Below, piece by piece: positions 22,964-33,404 of a DNA stretch of 64,000 nt (its first letter is position 1; each line of letters opens with the position of its first letter). Under the pieces are notes generated by a model, which saw nothing but the letters and a program-made list of their open reading frames with translations, had not been told where the DNA came from and made no database searches. Both the position numbers and the translations under genes were made by a program. Source of the stretch: Xestospongia muta (taxonomy: Eukaryota > Porifera > Demospongiae > Haplosclerida > Petrosiidae); NCBI GenBank assembly GCA_963693285.1, contig OY848917.1, positions 13,144,192 through 13,208,191 on the forward strand, given 5' to 3'.

Positions 22964-23500
22964 TCATAAACTCACTTGTAGAATTATAACAAGTGTTGAG
23001 TTTCGTAAGAATCTTTCATAGCGCTTTTTAAATTTAGCTACTTCTTCAGCTGTGAATGATGTTGAGCATGAATTTGTGTCCCTAAGAGGGGTGTCTTCTG
23101 ATGGAAGATAGGGATCATGGAGAGATGCATCTACACAAGAGTCTTCTGACATAGACATGTCTGGAAAGGAAGCATCAGGAGTGAGACAGCTATCACGAGT
23201 ACTAGTAGATGGTAAAGGAATCTTTCTTGTCCTTCTTGGTGTATAAAATGGAATGAATTTAAGCCAAAAAGTTCAGTATCTATCCAACCATTTGGACTAA
23301 AAGCAAGGAGTGTTCCAGGTATTGCACCATCATCCATACCCTCTCTGAGTCCCTTTCTATTGAAAATTAGCATTGGTGGTATGCAGAATAAAAATTCTTT
23401 TGACTTACTGCACCATATACTTTCAGTGGTTTAGGATCTAATAGCATGCCAGTTTCATCAGTATTGAAAATTTGAGACAGTCTGTCGATTAAATCATTAT
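22964..23500 (-). pseudogene. pogo/jerky-type DDE fragment inside the RT element
   Basis: Between the PHD finger and the RT, the minus strand reads SQIFNTDETGMLLDPKPLKV, the first catalytic block of jerky/Tigger DDE_1 transposases, then AIPGTLLAFSPNGWIDTELF, the second block, and near 23090-23020 SFTAEEVAKFKKRYE, a typical C-terminal segment. The third catalytic region is missing. It is related to the DDE copies at 35046 and 50212 but more diverged. It looks inserted into, or fused with, the RT gene. Confidence 0.6.
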
Positions 23501-23539
23501 TGTCCAATCTGTCAGACCTTAAGACAGATACCTCGCAAA

Positions 23540-23824
23540 AGAGATTATCAATAAGAGTTCTCAGATCAGATATATCTTTCTTTTGGCTAGAAATAGTACA
23601 ACGTGGGCAGTAGAAATTGTCTTGTGAGGACACAGCGGCTTCAAATACAGCATTACAAGGGCCATTACACAAGATAGATTGCTGACCTTTCTTTTTACCG
23701 TTAGGTTGGATGATTTCTTCCAAGCAAGTAGAACAGATGCAGTTGTCCTTGAGTTTGTTACGCTGCTTGGATTCGAGGTGGAAGAGGAAAGCTGTCTACT
23801 CATGACTGCACCTGTTGACGCCAT
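23540..23824 (-). pseudogene. PHD-finger N-terminus of the RT element
   Basis: Cysteine pattern CICSTC ... ILCNGPC ... YCPRC with a following Lys/Asp-rich helix matches the PHD-type finger that precedes the RT in this family. A frameshift lies near 23715. An ATG at about 23824 could be the element's start. Confidence 0.55.
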
Positions 23825-24234
23825 TTTGTCTTGATCAATATCTTAATTTTACATCAAATGTGGTGTCCCTAATACACGTATGGAACACCAGGAACAAAGT
23901 CTGGCTAGAAGCTATAGAGCCAAATTACTTACACAAGAGAGATGGTATATTCTTGCCCTAAGCTCACAATACCCAAAAAAATGGGTATGGTCTTTAGCTT
24001 AAGTTAGTCGGGCCTAAGCCCACCTTGGCCCACCCCTAGATACATCACTGCCTGTTAAGAAGATAATTAACCTCAAAGGGGAAAAAGTATCTGAGATTCT
24101 TGTTAGAAGAATGTAACTTGTTTTACTAGAATTGTATTGCTCAAGTAGTTATTTAACTTTTCTTTTCTCCTAAATTTCAGCATATTTGAGAACTCTGTCT
24201 TCAAAGTCCTCTCAAGAGGACTGAAACTAGTTTT

Positions 24235-24620
24235 CCACCTTTATTGGTATAGGTATTGTTATAGGTGCCTATATTTCAGCTTTCTCAGGAAGCAGCCTGT
24301 TACGTCTGTCAGCTGTGCTGAATAGTCTCTCTGATTGGTACACTGCCAGCTGGTGCACTAAGATACTTTCTGACTAGTTTAGCTAGAACAGGTTTGGACT
24401 TCTTATTGTAACGGGGATATTTCTTTTCATAGTAAACATACTTTTCTTTAATCATTGCTCATAATTCATTGCCACTTGGAATCTTTCCCACCCAAACACA
24501 GCTACTTATACCATGCTTTGAATGGTTAACTTTAATCAAGTGTAAATTCATCATGTGAACTGTCTACTTCTGCATTATCACTCTTTGACTGAATATCCAT
24601 AAATGTTATGGGCATAATTA
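24235..24620 (-). pseudogene. hAT transposase C-terminus, ZBED type
   Basis: The minus strand reads VRKYLSAPAGSVP, then after a one-base shift SERLFSTADRRNRLLPEKAE, the hAT dimerisation region. Upstream frames near 24480-24600 are acidic and broken. It ends just outside the Harbinger-type inverted repeat at 24810. Confidence 0.65.
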
Positions 24621-25299
24621 AGATATTTTATCAATCAGAACATCGCCTTGAGTTGACTCTCCTCTTTTAACACAGATTACGTGTTTACTACATGCATCCT
24701 GGCCCACAATGATATCTTGATTTCTCCCATTTACAATTATATCTAGCCATACCACATCCAGTCTTACAAGTATTATAGTATCACAACACAACTGATTCCA
24801 GTAGTCATATACCCCGTTCACATTGAGAACCTTTACGATGGAATGTTCCAGAACCATTCTAGAGAACAGTTCCAGCACGGGTTCACACTGTAACACAATT
24901 TTTAATCTAAATGTGTGTTACGTAGGTGTGGAATGTTTAATGAATTAAGATGGCGGATTGTAGATCGTGAATGAAGGCCCTTGTTTTGCTTTTATTTGAC
25001 CAAATATGGTGTCCGAGCCTTGTCCCAATATGGACACTTATTTTGGAGTCCAATGTACACTTACACTACTTGGTGTACTGAGTACACTGCACAGAGTGTC
25101 CTGAAGACGCACTGTAAAGTGTATTTGACACACTTAGTTAACATTTCATAACTATCAAAATATGAAATGAAAATGACAAAAACAACTGAAAAAATGATTA
25201 AAGTGTCAGAAAAAAATGACTACAAGGCTGCCATGAAATATTTAACAGATGACGGAACTCTGTCACAATTAGCATTGAGAAATATGACTTCGAAATAAG

Positions 25300-26740
25300 A
25301 GAATATGTTGTGGCAACCTTTGATATAGCAAATATTGAATACGAAGTACGCAGCCAAAACACTCAGTGGGATAGTTTTCATATCTGCTTCCCCAACTAAC
25401 TAACAATCAACAACAAGAAAAGCTTGGTCAGGTGAGCAGATGTCTCCGGTAACGAGAACAAAAGGTTGAGGCTGTTTCCTCTCTGCAATAATAGAGTTCA
25501 GGTTAGTAGCACCCTACATCACAAACAATCCTAGACATCTCCAACATTATCTATAAACATTATAATAATTACTGTAATTACATCACATGTATGTACTATT
25601 TATTACCTGGTTAGTATCATTCAAAAATGGATATTTTTCAAATAAAGTGCAGAGATCATAAGGGTTCATAGTGATATCTTCTCGGCGCTTTGTAGTAAAA
25701 GGTATTAAGCACATAATAATTGACGTAAACAAACCTGACTGAACAATTGGAGGTGATAACAAAACTGAGCTCCCAGGCACTTTTTTCTTCTCAGAACGAG
25801 GTTGCAATGAAGATTGTGGCCTCCTCTTCTTACCCTTATCTCTTCGGAATTCTTTAAAATAATTTTTCAGAGATGTTATGATGCCACCCTAAAAGTTAAG
25901 AACATTTAAAAACATACACTAAAAAATAAAAACATACGGCAGGAGAACCAACAGGTGACTTAAGAAAAGGATATTTCATTATAATAGCCTGACCAACATT
26001 ATGCTAGCATAATCCTCACTGCTGGGATATCTTTTGTAATTGAGCATTAATGTAGCTATTCTGGCTATAAAAGCCTGCCTTGTGACATTACTTAATCTAC
26101 CTAGTTTCAGCGCAGTCTCAACTTCGGAACGATAATGATTAGGTAAAGGGAATGGATTAGGAAGAGGAATGGCATCATCTTCTTTCACAGCCTTCAGCTT
26201 CTTTGATGATACAATGACCTTGACTTCATCCACAGCTTCTTCAGAATCTAGAATGACTGTAGAACCTCCAGCAGACTCATCATCACTCACATCACTCACA
26301 TCATCTAGTACTTGAGGTCGCCTCTTTCGTACAGATAAATAATCATCTGACAAGACTCTGGGATGAAGTTCAAGTCCCTTAGATCCTGATGGAGTGGACG
26401 AGAAAACTTGAGGTGAACTGAGGTTATTATTCACAGAAGAGTCAGCACTGCAGACAGGTGTCATTAGTTGTGGGGTCACAATGACCTTTAACTTTATCCT
26501 TGTTTTCTATTACTGTGTCCTTTTCTACCTCAATGTAGTCATCCCAATCAGCATCAAATTTGTGAAAAGAAATACAAATGGACACGTTTCCTTGGTAGGA
26601 AACGTTTTTTCGAAACTCCTCCTCTAAATATTCCAGTTCATTGCCCTCAAAAGTTTCAGGTGCTAACAGATAGCTCAAATTTTCACTCTCGTTCTCAACA
26701 CGACCACGTGCTAATAAAAGGTGTGGTCACATCTTAGTGT
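25300..26740 (-). CDS. SAMD3-like family gene, possibly decayed
   Basis: A multi-exon minus gene. The N-terminal exon (about 26740-25939) has FDADWDDYIEVEKD, an acidic linker, and NPFPLPNHYRSEVETALKLG with YKRYPSSEDY; it continues to KYPFLKSP and a GTATG donor at 25937. Exon 2 (25888-25607) has LKNYFKEFRRDKGKKRR and RREDI...LFEKYPFLND. A further exon (about 25480-25300) reads QPFVLVTGDICSPDQAFLVV and VLAAYFVFNI. This order matches the animal family annotated as SAMD3-like, of unknown function. An in-frame TAG after FLVVDC and no clear ATG suggest decay. It lies head to head with the gene at 26762. Confidence 0.55.
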
Positions 26741-26899
26741 GCATTATTTGGAGGTTGAATCATGAACAAGTGTGTGTGTTGGGTGTGTTACAGTGCTGCT
26801 GCTCCAACTTTGAAAGGAGTAGTAAGGCACATGGCAGTAGCTCACGCTCATGATCCACGATTCCATGTTTGTTGTGGTATTCGAGGATGTTCTAGAGAT

Positions 26900-27150
26900 G
26901 AGAAATCATTTGCTGAATTATCAAAGTGAAGTCACACAAAAGCCCATCAATTGCTGTTTGAGATACTTTCCTGACTTCTTTTAACTTGAGAAGGAAAAGT
27001 GCCATTTGCTTCTTGTGACGTGATTGTTGTACACTAGTTGGTACTCCTGTCTCACACGAGCTAGTTGGTTCCTCATACATGTATTCAGTGTCATGAAGTG
27101 GGCTACTGGGATCTTGAGGAAGTGAAGTTACAGCTGCAGAAGGACCAATC
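26900..27150 (-). pseudogene. Inverted segment of the C2H2 transposase-like gene
   Basis: The minus frame reads KKQMALFLLKLKEVRKVSQT, then AIDGLLCDF, the segment expected directly after the zinc fingers. The copy at 32636 reads QIALFLL on the plus strand, in line with its zinc fingers, so the plus orientation is normal and this one is inverted. Confidence 0.65.
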
Positions 27151-27944
27151 ATGTCTAAATCCTCATGATGTTTCCTGTAGAGATGATGTTAGTACATGTT
27201 TACAAGAAAATAGTTTGAACTTCACAAACATAAATGGACTACTGGAACTGTTTTCTGATCCTCTTAAACTCTATCCATTTACAGTCAGTATCCATGGGAT
27301 CATTAATGACCATCCTGTATCCACATAATGTAGGAACCAACAAAACAAAAGATTGGGAGAAGGATAGCTCTTGCCCATAATGTATCCAGCCCATTTTTGA
27401 CATTTGTTAATGATTGTGTGTACCAAATTCCTTTCCTCAAATCACTTCATGCTTTACTAAGGCAATCATTAGTATTTGAAGAGGTATACCATACACATAC
27501 ATGTACATATGCACACATGCCATTGTGGTATTGTTCCATTGTTACTATTATACACTTAGGGTCATGCGTGGACATAGACGTACAGATGGACTTCTGGCTG
27601 ACTACTGTGATGGATCAGACTTTCTGTCATCCATTGTACTCTCGGGAAAAAAATTCCTTACACGTCATGATATATTGTATCTACTGTATTAATTAAAAAC
27701 ATTTCTTATACATGTAGGCCTCTTCTACTATACCATTGGTAATTTGAGTCCTTATTTATGTTCACAGTTGATATCAATACAACTTTTGGCAGTTGCTAAG
27801 ACCACTGTTATTAATAAGTATGGAATTGATACCATTTTAGAGCTGTTTATGAAGGAGTTACGAATTTTGGAGAGGACCCTCCAAAAATGAGCAGTGATGA
27901 GCATGGGTCTGAAATGTTCATAGAGTAAATAAACTTTCATTAAA

Positions 27945-28165
27945 CTACACAACAAGATTTGATAGTGTGCTTTTACTAATGTATTGTCCATACTTTTGTC
28001 TGCGCATCATCAGAAGTTGCCATACAGTGCCTACAAATTCGAAGAGCACCTGAAGGTGCTTTGTACCCTCCAAGTAAATGGGATGACAAATTGTCACCAG
28101 ATGACAAAGATATTGTACCCTTAAGACACACAGTTTGTCCATTATTGACAACTGTGATGCCATCC
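27945..28165 (-). pseudogene. Second inverted segment of the same gene
   Basis: The minus frame reads GITVVNNGQTVCLKGTISL, SSHLLGGYKAPSG and LRICRHCMATSDD, a segment that should lie between the YTIGNLSP and IMHDVLEG blocks, which are on the plus strand on both sides. The gap between those plus-strand blocks is exactly where this piece belongs. Confidence 0.65.
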
Positions 28166-29719
28166 TAAATTAATTTCAAATAACTTTCTAAAAATGTGAG
28201 TTCATTTTACCTCTTCCATGATCATTCAGCTACCACATATGGCATTGTAAGAGACTCTATTTTGAATAGCTCCAAGTATTTTCATGTTGTTGATGGACTT
28301 GTGCCTGATATAATGCATGATGTGCTGGAAGGGTGTGCTCCTTATACTGTGAAAGAACTTCTAAAGTACTTAATTAGCCAACAGATCGTTACTTGATCAA
28401 ATTCAACACTTTCCATACTCTTCTTTGGATGCTCGAGGATCATTCACTTAAACAAAAATGTACTAATCTATGTAAGTATTCATAGCATTATCCTTGTAAC
28501 ACAGCTGCCCAAATGTGGTGTTTATGTCGACTTTTGCCATTGATGATTGGTGATAGCATCCCAGAAACTGATATTAGGTGGGAGAATTTTCTTCGACTTC
28601 TTGAAATTATTGATCTACTTTTTGCTCCAGTGTTGTCACAAGATGATATTGCTTATCTTGCATTTCTAATAATGGAGCACCATTTATCCTTTTCTCAGCT
28701 CTACCCATCTTGTAATATTACTCCAAAACTTCATTATATGTTACACTACCCTAAATGGATTAGCAGGTAACACAACATGGTTGTATTTAAATATGTGATT
28801 AATAATCTCTTTGAAGGTATGGACCTTTAACTAGATTTTGGTGTATGAGATATGAGAGCAAACATAACTACTTTAAAGAGCTTGCTCATCGAGTTCGATG
28901 TTTCAAGAACATACCTCAAACTCTGGCAAATCATCATCAAAAGCTGTCCTGTTTGTACTCTAATTCTATTGATGATCATTTACTTCTGAAAAATATTTCC
29001 ACTGGTCCTGGTAAGTAAATTAAGTGACAGAACAATAATTTTATAGTGTATAATTGTCTTCATTGTACTAGCCTCAAAAGTGTATTCAGCTAGTCTTGCC
29101 TACTACTCTCAACTAACTCAAACTTTTTCTGAACTTGCTGATCCAGAGAAACTTGTTACAAGGTACTTACATTCTATCTTTGATAATACATATATTTTTG
29201 TCAATAGATTGAATTGGATTGAAGTCTTGGGGACACGTTATAAGTGTGGTGGTATAGTTGTTCTTTCAGTTAACCTTCTTCCAAACTTTGGCCTTATCTC
29301 AGATATTATAATTCTTGATGTTGACAACTATTTTCTTGACTGTGAAACTCTTCATACCATCTGTTTCAATTTCCACTTTCATAGCTATGAAATCTGTCAT
29401 CACACCTCTCCATCTTTTGTTTTTGTAAAGCAATCTGATTTAATTGATCATTCTGTTCTTGCCATATATAAGAAGACCACTGACTTTGTTACCTTAAAAT
29501 ATCATGTCATAAAAGTTTGGAGTACTGTACACTCATGAAGTGTGCTCAAGACACCAAGTTGGTAACAAGTGTGATTAGCACACCTTTCAAAATGGGACAC
29601 CAGCGGTGTGCTAATGGTTCAGATATGGAAAAGACTCCAAAAAGTGAAAAGAAATTGAAGAAAAAGAAATCAAAGAGTAGAAACACAGTTGATAAAATGG
29701 AAGGTTAGCTGAATCACAC

Positions 29720-29860
29720 AGATTACTATAATCTTAAGGGGTGGTACTCCATGATTATACAAGCAATTGTTTATCATGAATATATATTTCGAGACATTTG
29801 TATAGGGTGGCCTGGTAGTGCTCAGCAATCTATGGCACCTATACATTGTGGAAATCCCAA
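29720..29860 (+). pseudogene. HARBI1-like nuclease fragment
   Basis: The plus frame reads DYYNLKGWYSMIIQAIVYHE, then YIFRDICIGWPGSA, the stretch around the second catalytic region of PIF/Harbinger nucleases. Only about 45 codons remain. It is convergent with the Myb/SANT companion to its right and close to the right inverted repeat. Confidence 0.75.
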
Positions 29861-29959
29861 TTTCTATAGCAGAGCATGTCTAGTACTTAAGCTCGGAGTT
29901 AGAGAACAATTCTGTGATATCTCATCATCATCACTCAAGCCTGTATCTACTAGCACTCT

Positions 29960-30341
29960 CTCATCTTCATTCTCATCCAGTGCACATGTAATCAGTATTG
30001 TTACAACTAGACTCAATAGTAATAGGTGGTTGGGTGGCAGGTCTGTGGCCTAAAACTTCATCCATAGCATTGAACAATTTTCACTTCTTTTTCCCTTCCC
30101 CTGTCTTCCCATGTTTGTCTTTTTATTTTCTTATACTCGTAACGTAGCTTCATTTTTGTACTACATTGTTCACCTCTGTTTTACAATAGCCAGCTGCCTC
30201 CATTTCCTGAGAAATCTTTCTATATACATCTTTGTTTCTTTTGCTACCTTTAAGTATGGCTTGAATACTGCCTTCACTCCATATATGAATTAATTTCAGT
30301 GTTTCTTGCTCTGACCAATTCACCATTTTGTCTGTACACAC
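29960..30341 (-). pseudogene. Harbinger Myb/SANT-like companion protein
   Basis: From 30341 down: NWSEQETLKLIHIWSEGSI, then GSKRNKDVYRKISQEM and AAGYCKTEV, a Myb/SANT-like DNA-binding domain. After a gap the strand reads LFNAMDEVLGHRPAT followed by an acidic tail. In Harbinger elements this second protein recruits the nuclease to the transposon ends. The start is about 20 bp from the sub-terminal repeats of the right end. The linker around 30150-30080 is broken. Confidence 0.75.
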
Positions 30342-31039
30342 GTGTTAAATTAGGGCATAAGAGTTAATTATTATCTGGTTTGGAACAGTATGCGTTCACA
30401 CTGTGTGCTAGAACAGTACCAGTGTTCTAGAACGGTACTAATCACAGTACCATCCCGGAACAGAATGGAACGGAACTGTTCACACTGAATATAACAACCA
30501 TACTAGAACTCTTAGAACAGTTCTGACATGCTAGTGTGAACGGGGTAATAGATCCAAATGCTTCTCAGCCAATGATGTTGTAAAGCTTCCCTGATGGTGT
30601 ATAATGTCATCACTCGAGTCAAGAGAAACAAATAATTCTGGTGGTAGAAAGTCACCAAAGCAGTTTGATGTTTGATGATATAGGCAGATGGCACAGGCCT
30701 TATAAAAGCTATACTATGTCCTAGTTGAGAAGGGCCACCCAGACATCAATCAATTCAGCTTGCAAACCCGCACTTTATATCTATAATTTGGCTCTCTAGT
30801 GCTACGAAAAAGTAGCAACTCCATACATTTTCAATGGCATATCAATGTAAAAAATTTAGTGTACTAAGGACACTGGTCAAAAAACAGTGTTGACAGTACA
30901 CCATTGTGATTGTGTGTGCCCAGCACACCCTTGACTAAGTGTACTACGCACACAAAACAGAGCACAACCAATAATACCAATAATAATCAATAATACCACA
31001 TCCTGAATATAACCCCAAAAAATTAAAAAGAAATTTTTT

Positions 31040-31205
31040 TTAGCCATGATACAACAATAATGTTGTCAATAGACAACAGCAAAAAGAATAATTGATAAAT
31101 GATTCTTAGCCATGACACAAAAATCTTGTCAATGAAAAGATGAGAAATAATTAAATGGTTGATAAATGATTACTAGCCATGACACAAAAATGTTGTCAAT
31201 GATTA
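31040..31205. repeat. Three-copy minisatellite, about 55-75 bp units
   Basis: Three imperfect units each contain AGCCATGAYACAAN followed by TNTTGTCAAT and, between units, TTGATAAATGATT. No coding frame. The unit shares TTGTC/GATAA words with the repeat at 6440-6690. Confidence 0.65.
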
Positions 31206-31766
31206 CTTAAGTACATCATGAAATGTTTGACGGCAGGTGTCGCTTGCACTTTACTAGCCTTATCAGTATCCATAAACAAAATTTCCAAAAAAGAAAAGGT
31301 GTTATTGCACCCTTTTACGTAGCAGATGTTAAAAGTGAAGTATGCTGAAATTATTACCGGAGGATTTTCTGAGATTTTAACATGACCAATTTTTTGCAGT
31401 CAATTAGCAGAAAAATTTTTTCACTAGCCACAGTAATGTGAGGTTGAGGTGTACCTTCCTGTCCCTTGCAATTGATTCAATATCTTCATCCTAAAATTAA
31501 TTTATAATCAGATACCTGTAATGCAAAGTACCTTAGCAAAGTTTAGTTGTTGTGATATTAAATGACTTACTGGCTTCAGGAACAGTTTACATAACTTTAA
31601 TTACCTTTTAAACAGTTGATCAATCATTGGTTGCCTTTATGGCCTTACCCTATTTAATTCCTGATGTGAGAATGAAGCCAAATAGTGAAAGACTGGTTTA
31701 TTTTGCTGAGATCAACCAAGATTGATTGGGACCAGTCTATTCGTGATGGTGGTTATAGTACCATTG

Positions 31767-32518
31767 ATGTTCTTTGTTAATGTGATATGGGTACATCTTT
31801 TACAATGATAACTTGATAACAATATATTCAGTGGTGTTTATGATTTTCTGCAGATAACTGGACTATTAGAGAAACTTCTGTGAATCTTCAAAGTAGTTGA
31901 TCTCATACCATAATTACAGTTACTGTTGAAAGTCGTGAGACTACAAAATATACTTACTCTACCTCATTGTGTAAATCCATACGAGATACGTGAATCAAGT
32001 ATAACCGATCACTTTGCTGAGAAATGGAAAGGAATAAATCAATAATTGGGTTCTACATATGTCCCATACCTTTAGCCACGATTAGCAGCTCTAGAACCTC
32101 ATCAATAGTAGTACAAGTTGTTTCTGTTACGTTTTGTACAAATATATTCTAATATAGATTAGCACATATATCAAAGAAACATGTAAGGCTTACATCATGC
32201 ATTTCTCTAATTTTTGAGTCTTTAATTCGAGTGTCACATTTAGTAAGTACAGCAAACTCCCAACTCTTATACTCTACTTGTACATACCATCTTGTTCAAA
32301 ACACTTCTGACCAGGCACATTCACTGTCAGCTAAATCAACAAAATTGTCAACAGGAGAATGGTACTAAAACTGTTATTCATTACACATTGATTTATTCCA
32401 TATCGTGAGTCAATGCTCACACGTTTTTTGTCTTCTTCTCTTGGTGGTAATTCTAAGACTGCTATAATATGTACCATCTCTCTAAGATCCCTTGAAGAAA
32501 CAAAATCAACTCTAAACA
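31767..32518 (+). pseudogene. Scrambled partial copy of the kinesin motor gene
   Basis: Nucleotide-level copy of parts of the kinesin at 51.9-52.85 kb with pieces reordered. 31767-31941 matches 52292-52461 (plus). 31945-32050 is the reverse complement of about 52040-51920. 32056-32219 is the reverse complement of about 52268-52110. 32216-32295 matches 52467-52548 (plus). 32296-32339 is the reverse complement of the DLAGSE exon with 15 bp missing. 32340-32518 matches 52656-52850 (plus). Switch I reads NLQSS-stop-SH because CGA became TGA. It cannot encode a motor. Confidence 0.9.
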
Positions 32519-32635
32519 CCAACTTTCACGATGATATTTCTTTCTAGGTATGATAACATAATCTCATTTGTGGCCATTATTGAGCCTTAATTAAGAGAGG
32601 TGTGCCAATGTGCATTAATTAGAGTCATCGTGGTT

Positions 32636-32990
32636 ATGGAAAAGACAGTTTACTGGGTTTGCTACAAAATTGCTTCTCCTTCTCTAAAAGGAATCCTAAG
32701 ACACATGGCAGCCGCACATGCCCATGATCCATGCTTCTTTATCTGTTGTGGAATTGAAAAATGCTCCAGAACTTACTACAACTTATACTGGTTCAAGAAA
32801 CACGTCTATAGATGACGAGGACTCTGAAGTAGAGAGTACCATCGTTGATGAACTGCCATCATGTAGTTCACAATTGCAGTACATGAAGCAAATTGCTCTC
32901 TTTTTATTGAGGATGACAATCCTTTTCACAATCTGAATACCAAATTTCTACAAGAAAAGTTTTACAAAGAGCATTTTAATCTTTTGGTAA
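32636..32990 (+). pseudogene. Second C2H2 transposase-like 5' end
   Basis: From ATG 32636 the frame reads YWVCYKIASPSLKGILRHMA, then CFFICCGIEKCSRTYYN, W.KKHVYR, an acidic linker, QIALFLL and NPFHNLNTKFLQEKFY ending in a GTAAGT donor at about 32989. The zinc fingers are better preserved than at 26762. The segment after LFLL has been deleted. Upstream sequence resembles that before 26762 (AGGTGTG...TGTGCATTA), suggesting a shared promoter. Confidence 0.65.
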
Positions 32991-33404
32991 GTATAACGTC
33001 TCTTTTACTAACATACAGTAACCTAATTTTATAAACACATGTTGCAGTAAAACTGGCTCTTACTCATCAAATACCTAGACCATATTTAAAGACTTCTGAT
33101 GAAAAGATCTGTTTTTTATTTTGCATAATTTTCATTCTTATTTTCATCTCATCTTTAGATAATACTGAGGAATTGTTGTTGTACAATGCAAGTCTTGCAC
33201 ACATTTAAGGTTGATCTGTATTGAACACATAGCTGGCAACAAACACGTGATTTATCACACAAGATTTGACAGTTTTGTAGGCAGGGGGTGGATCTTAACT
33301 AATTAAGGTGTGGTTTATCAATCATCACTAAGACAAAACAATACATCTATTCTTATCACGTTATCTAATCGTAGTCCAATTGCTGTGCTACTTCCTTCTC
33401 TATT

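Larger units (their letters stand above)
26762..29520 (+). pseudogene. C2H2-finger transposase-like gene with inverted exons
   Basis: Starting at ATG 26762, the plus strand encodes two zinc-finger half motifs (CVCWVCYSAAAPTL, VRHMAVAHAHDP, HVCCGIRGCSR). Later plus-strand blocks follow family order: VYQIPFLKSLHALL (27420), FYYTIGNLSPYLCSQLISIQ (27725), VVDGLVPDIMHDVLEG (28290), MEHHLSFSQLYPS (28670), RFWCMRYESKHNYFK (28830) and a C-terminal WIEVLGTRYKCGGIVV domain (29215). The family is a multicopy invertebrate transposase-like group (CMC/EnSpm-like by my reading). Two segments that belong in the middle, 26900-27150 and 27945-28165, are on the opposite strand, so this copy cannot be expressed as one protein. 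Confidence 0.65.
24810..30547. mobile_element. 5.7-kb unit with Harbinger-type inverted repeats
   Basis: The left end TACCCCGTTCACA (24810) and right end TGTGAACGGGGTA (ending 30547) are perfect inverted repeats over 13 bp. They are flanked by ATA on both sides (24807-24809 and 30548-30550), fitting the 3-bp target duplication of Harbinger elements. Sub-terminal copies of GTTCACACTG and AACAGTTC/AGAAC motifs extend the ends. Inside are Harbinger relics near the right end (29720-30341) but also two unrelated genes (25300-26740 and 26762-29520). Either other elements inserted into a Harbinger, or the unit mobilises them together. Confidence 0.65.

Noticed and set aside
31767..32518. Ciliate-like programmed gene scrambling
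   Set aside because: Affected loci are mainly dead transposons and a pseudogene copy, junction overlaps are inconsistent, genes have ordinary spliceosomal introns, and animal genes such as vinculin are present. Mutation is the simpler explanation.
31767..32518. Assembly error as explanation for the inversions
   Set aside because: Pieces as short as 45 bp with no flanking long repeats and with independent point differences from copy 2 are hard to produce by misassembly, though read-level checks are still the decisive test.
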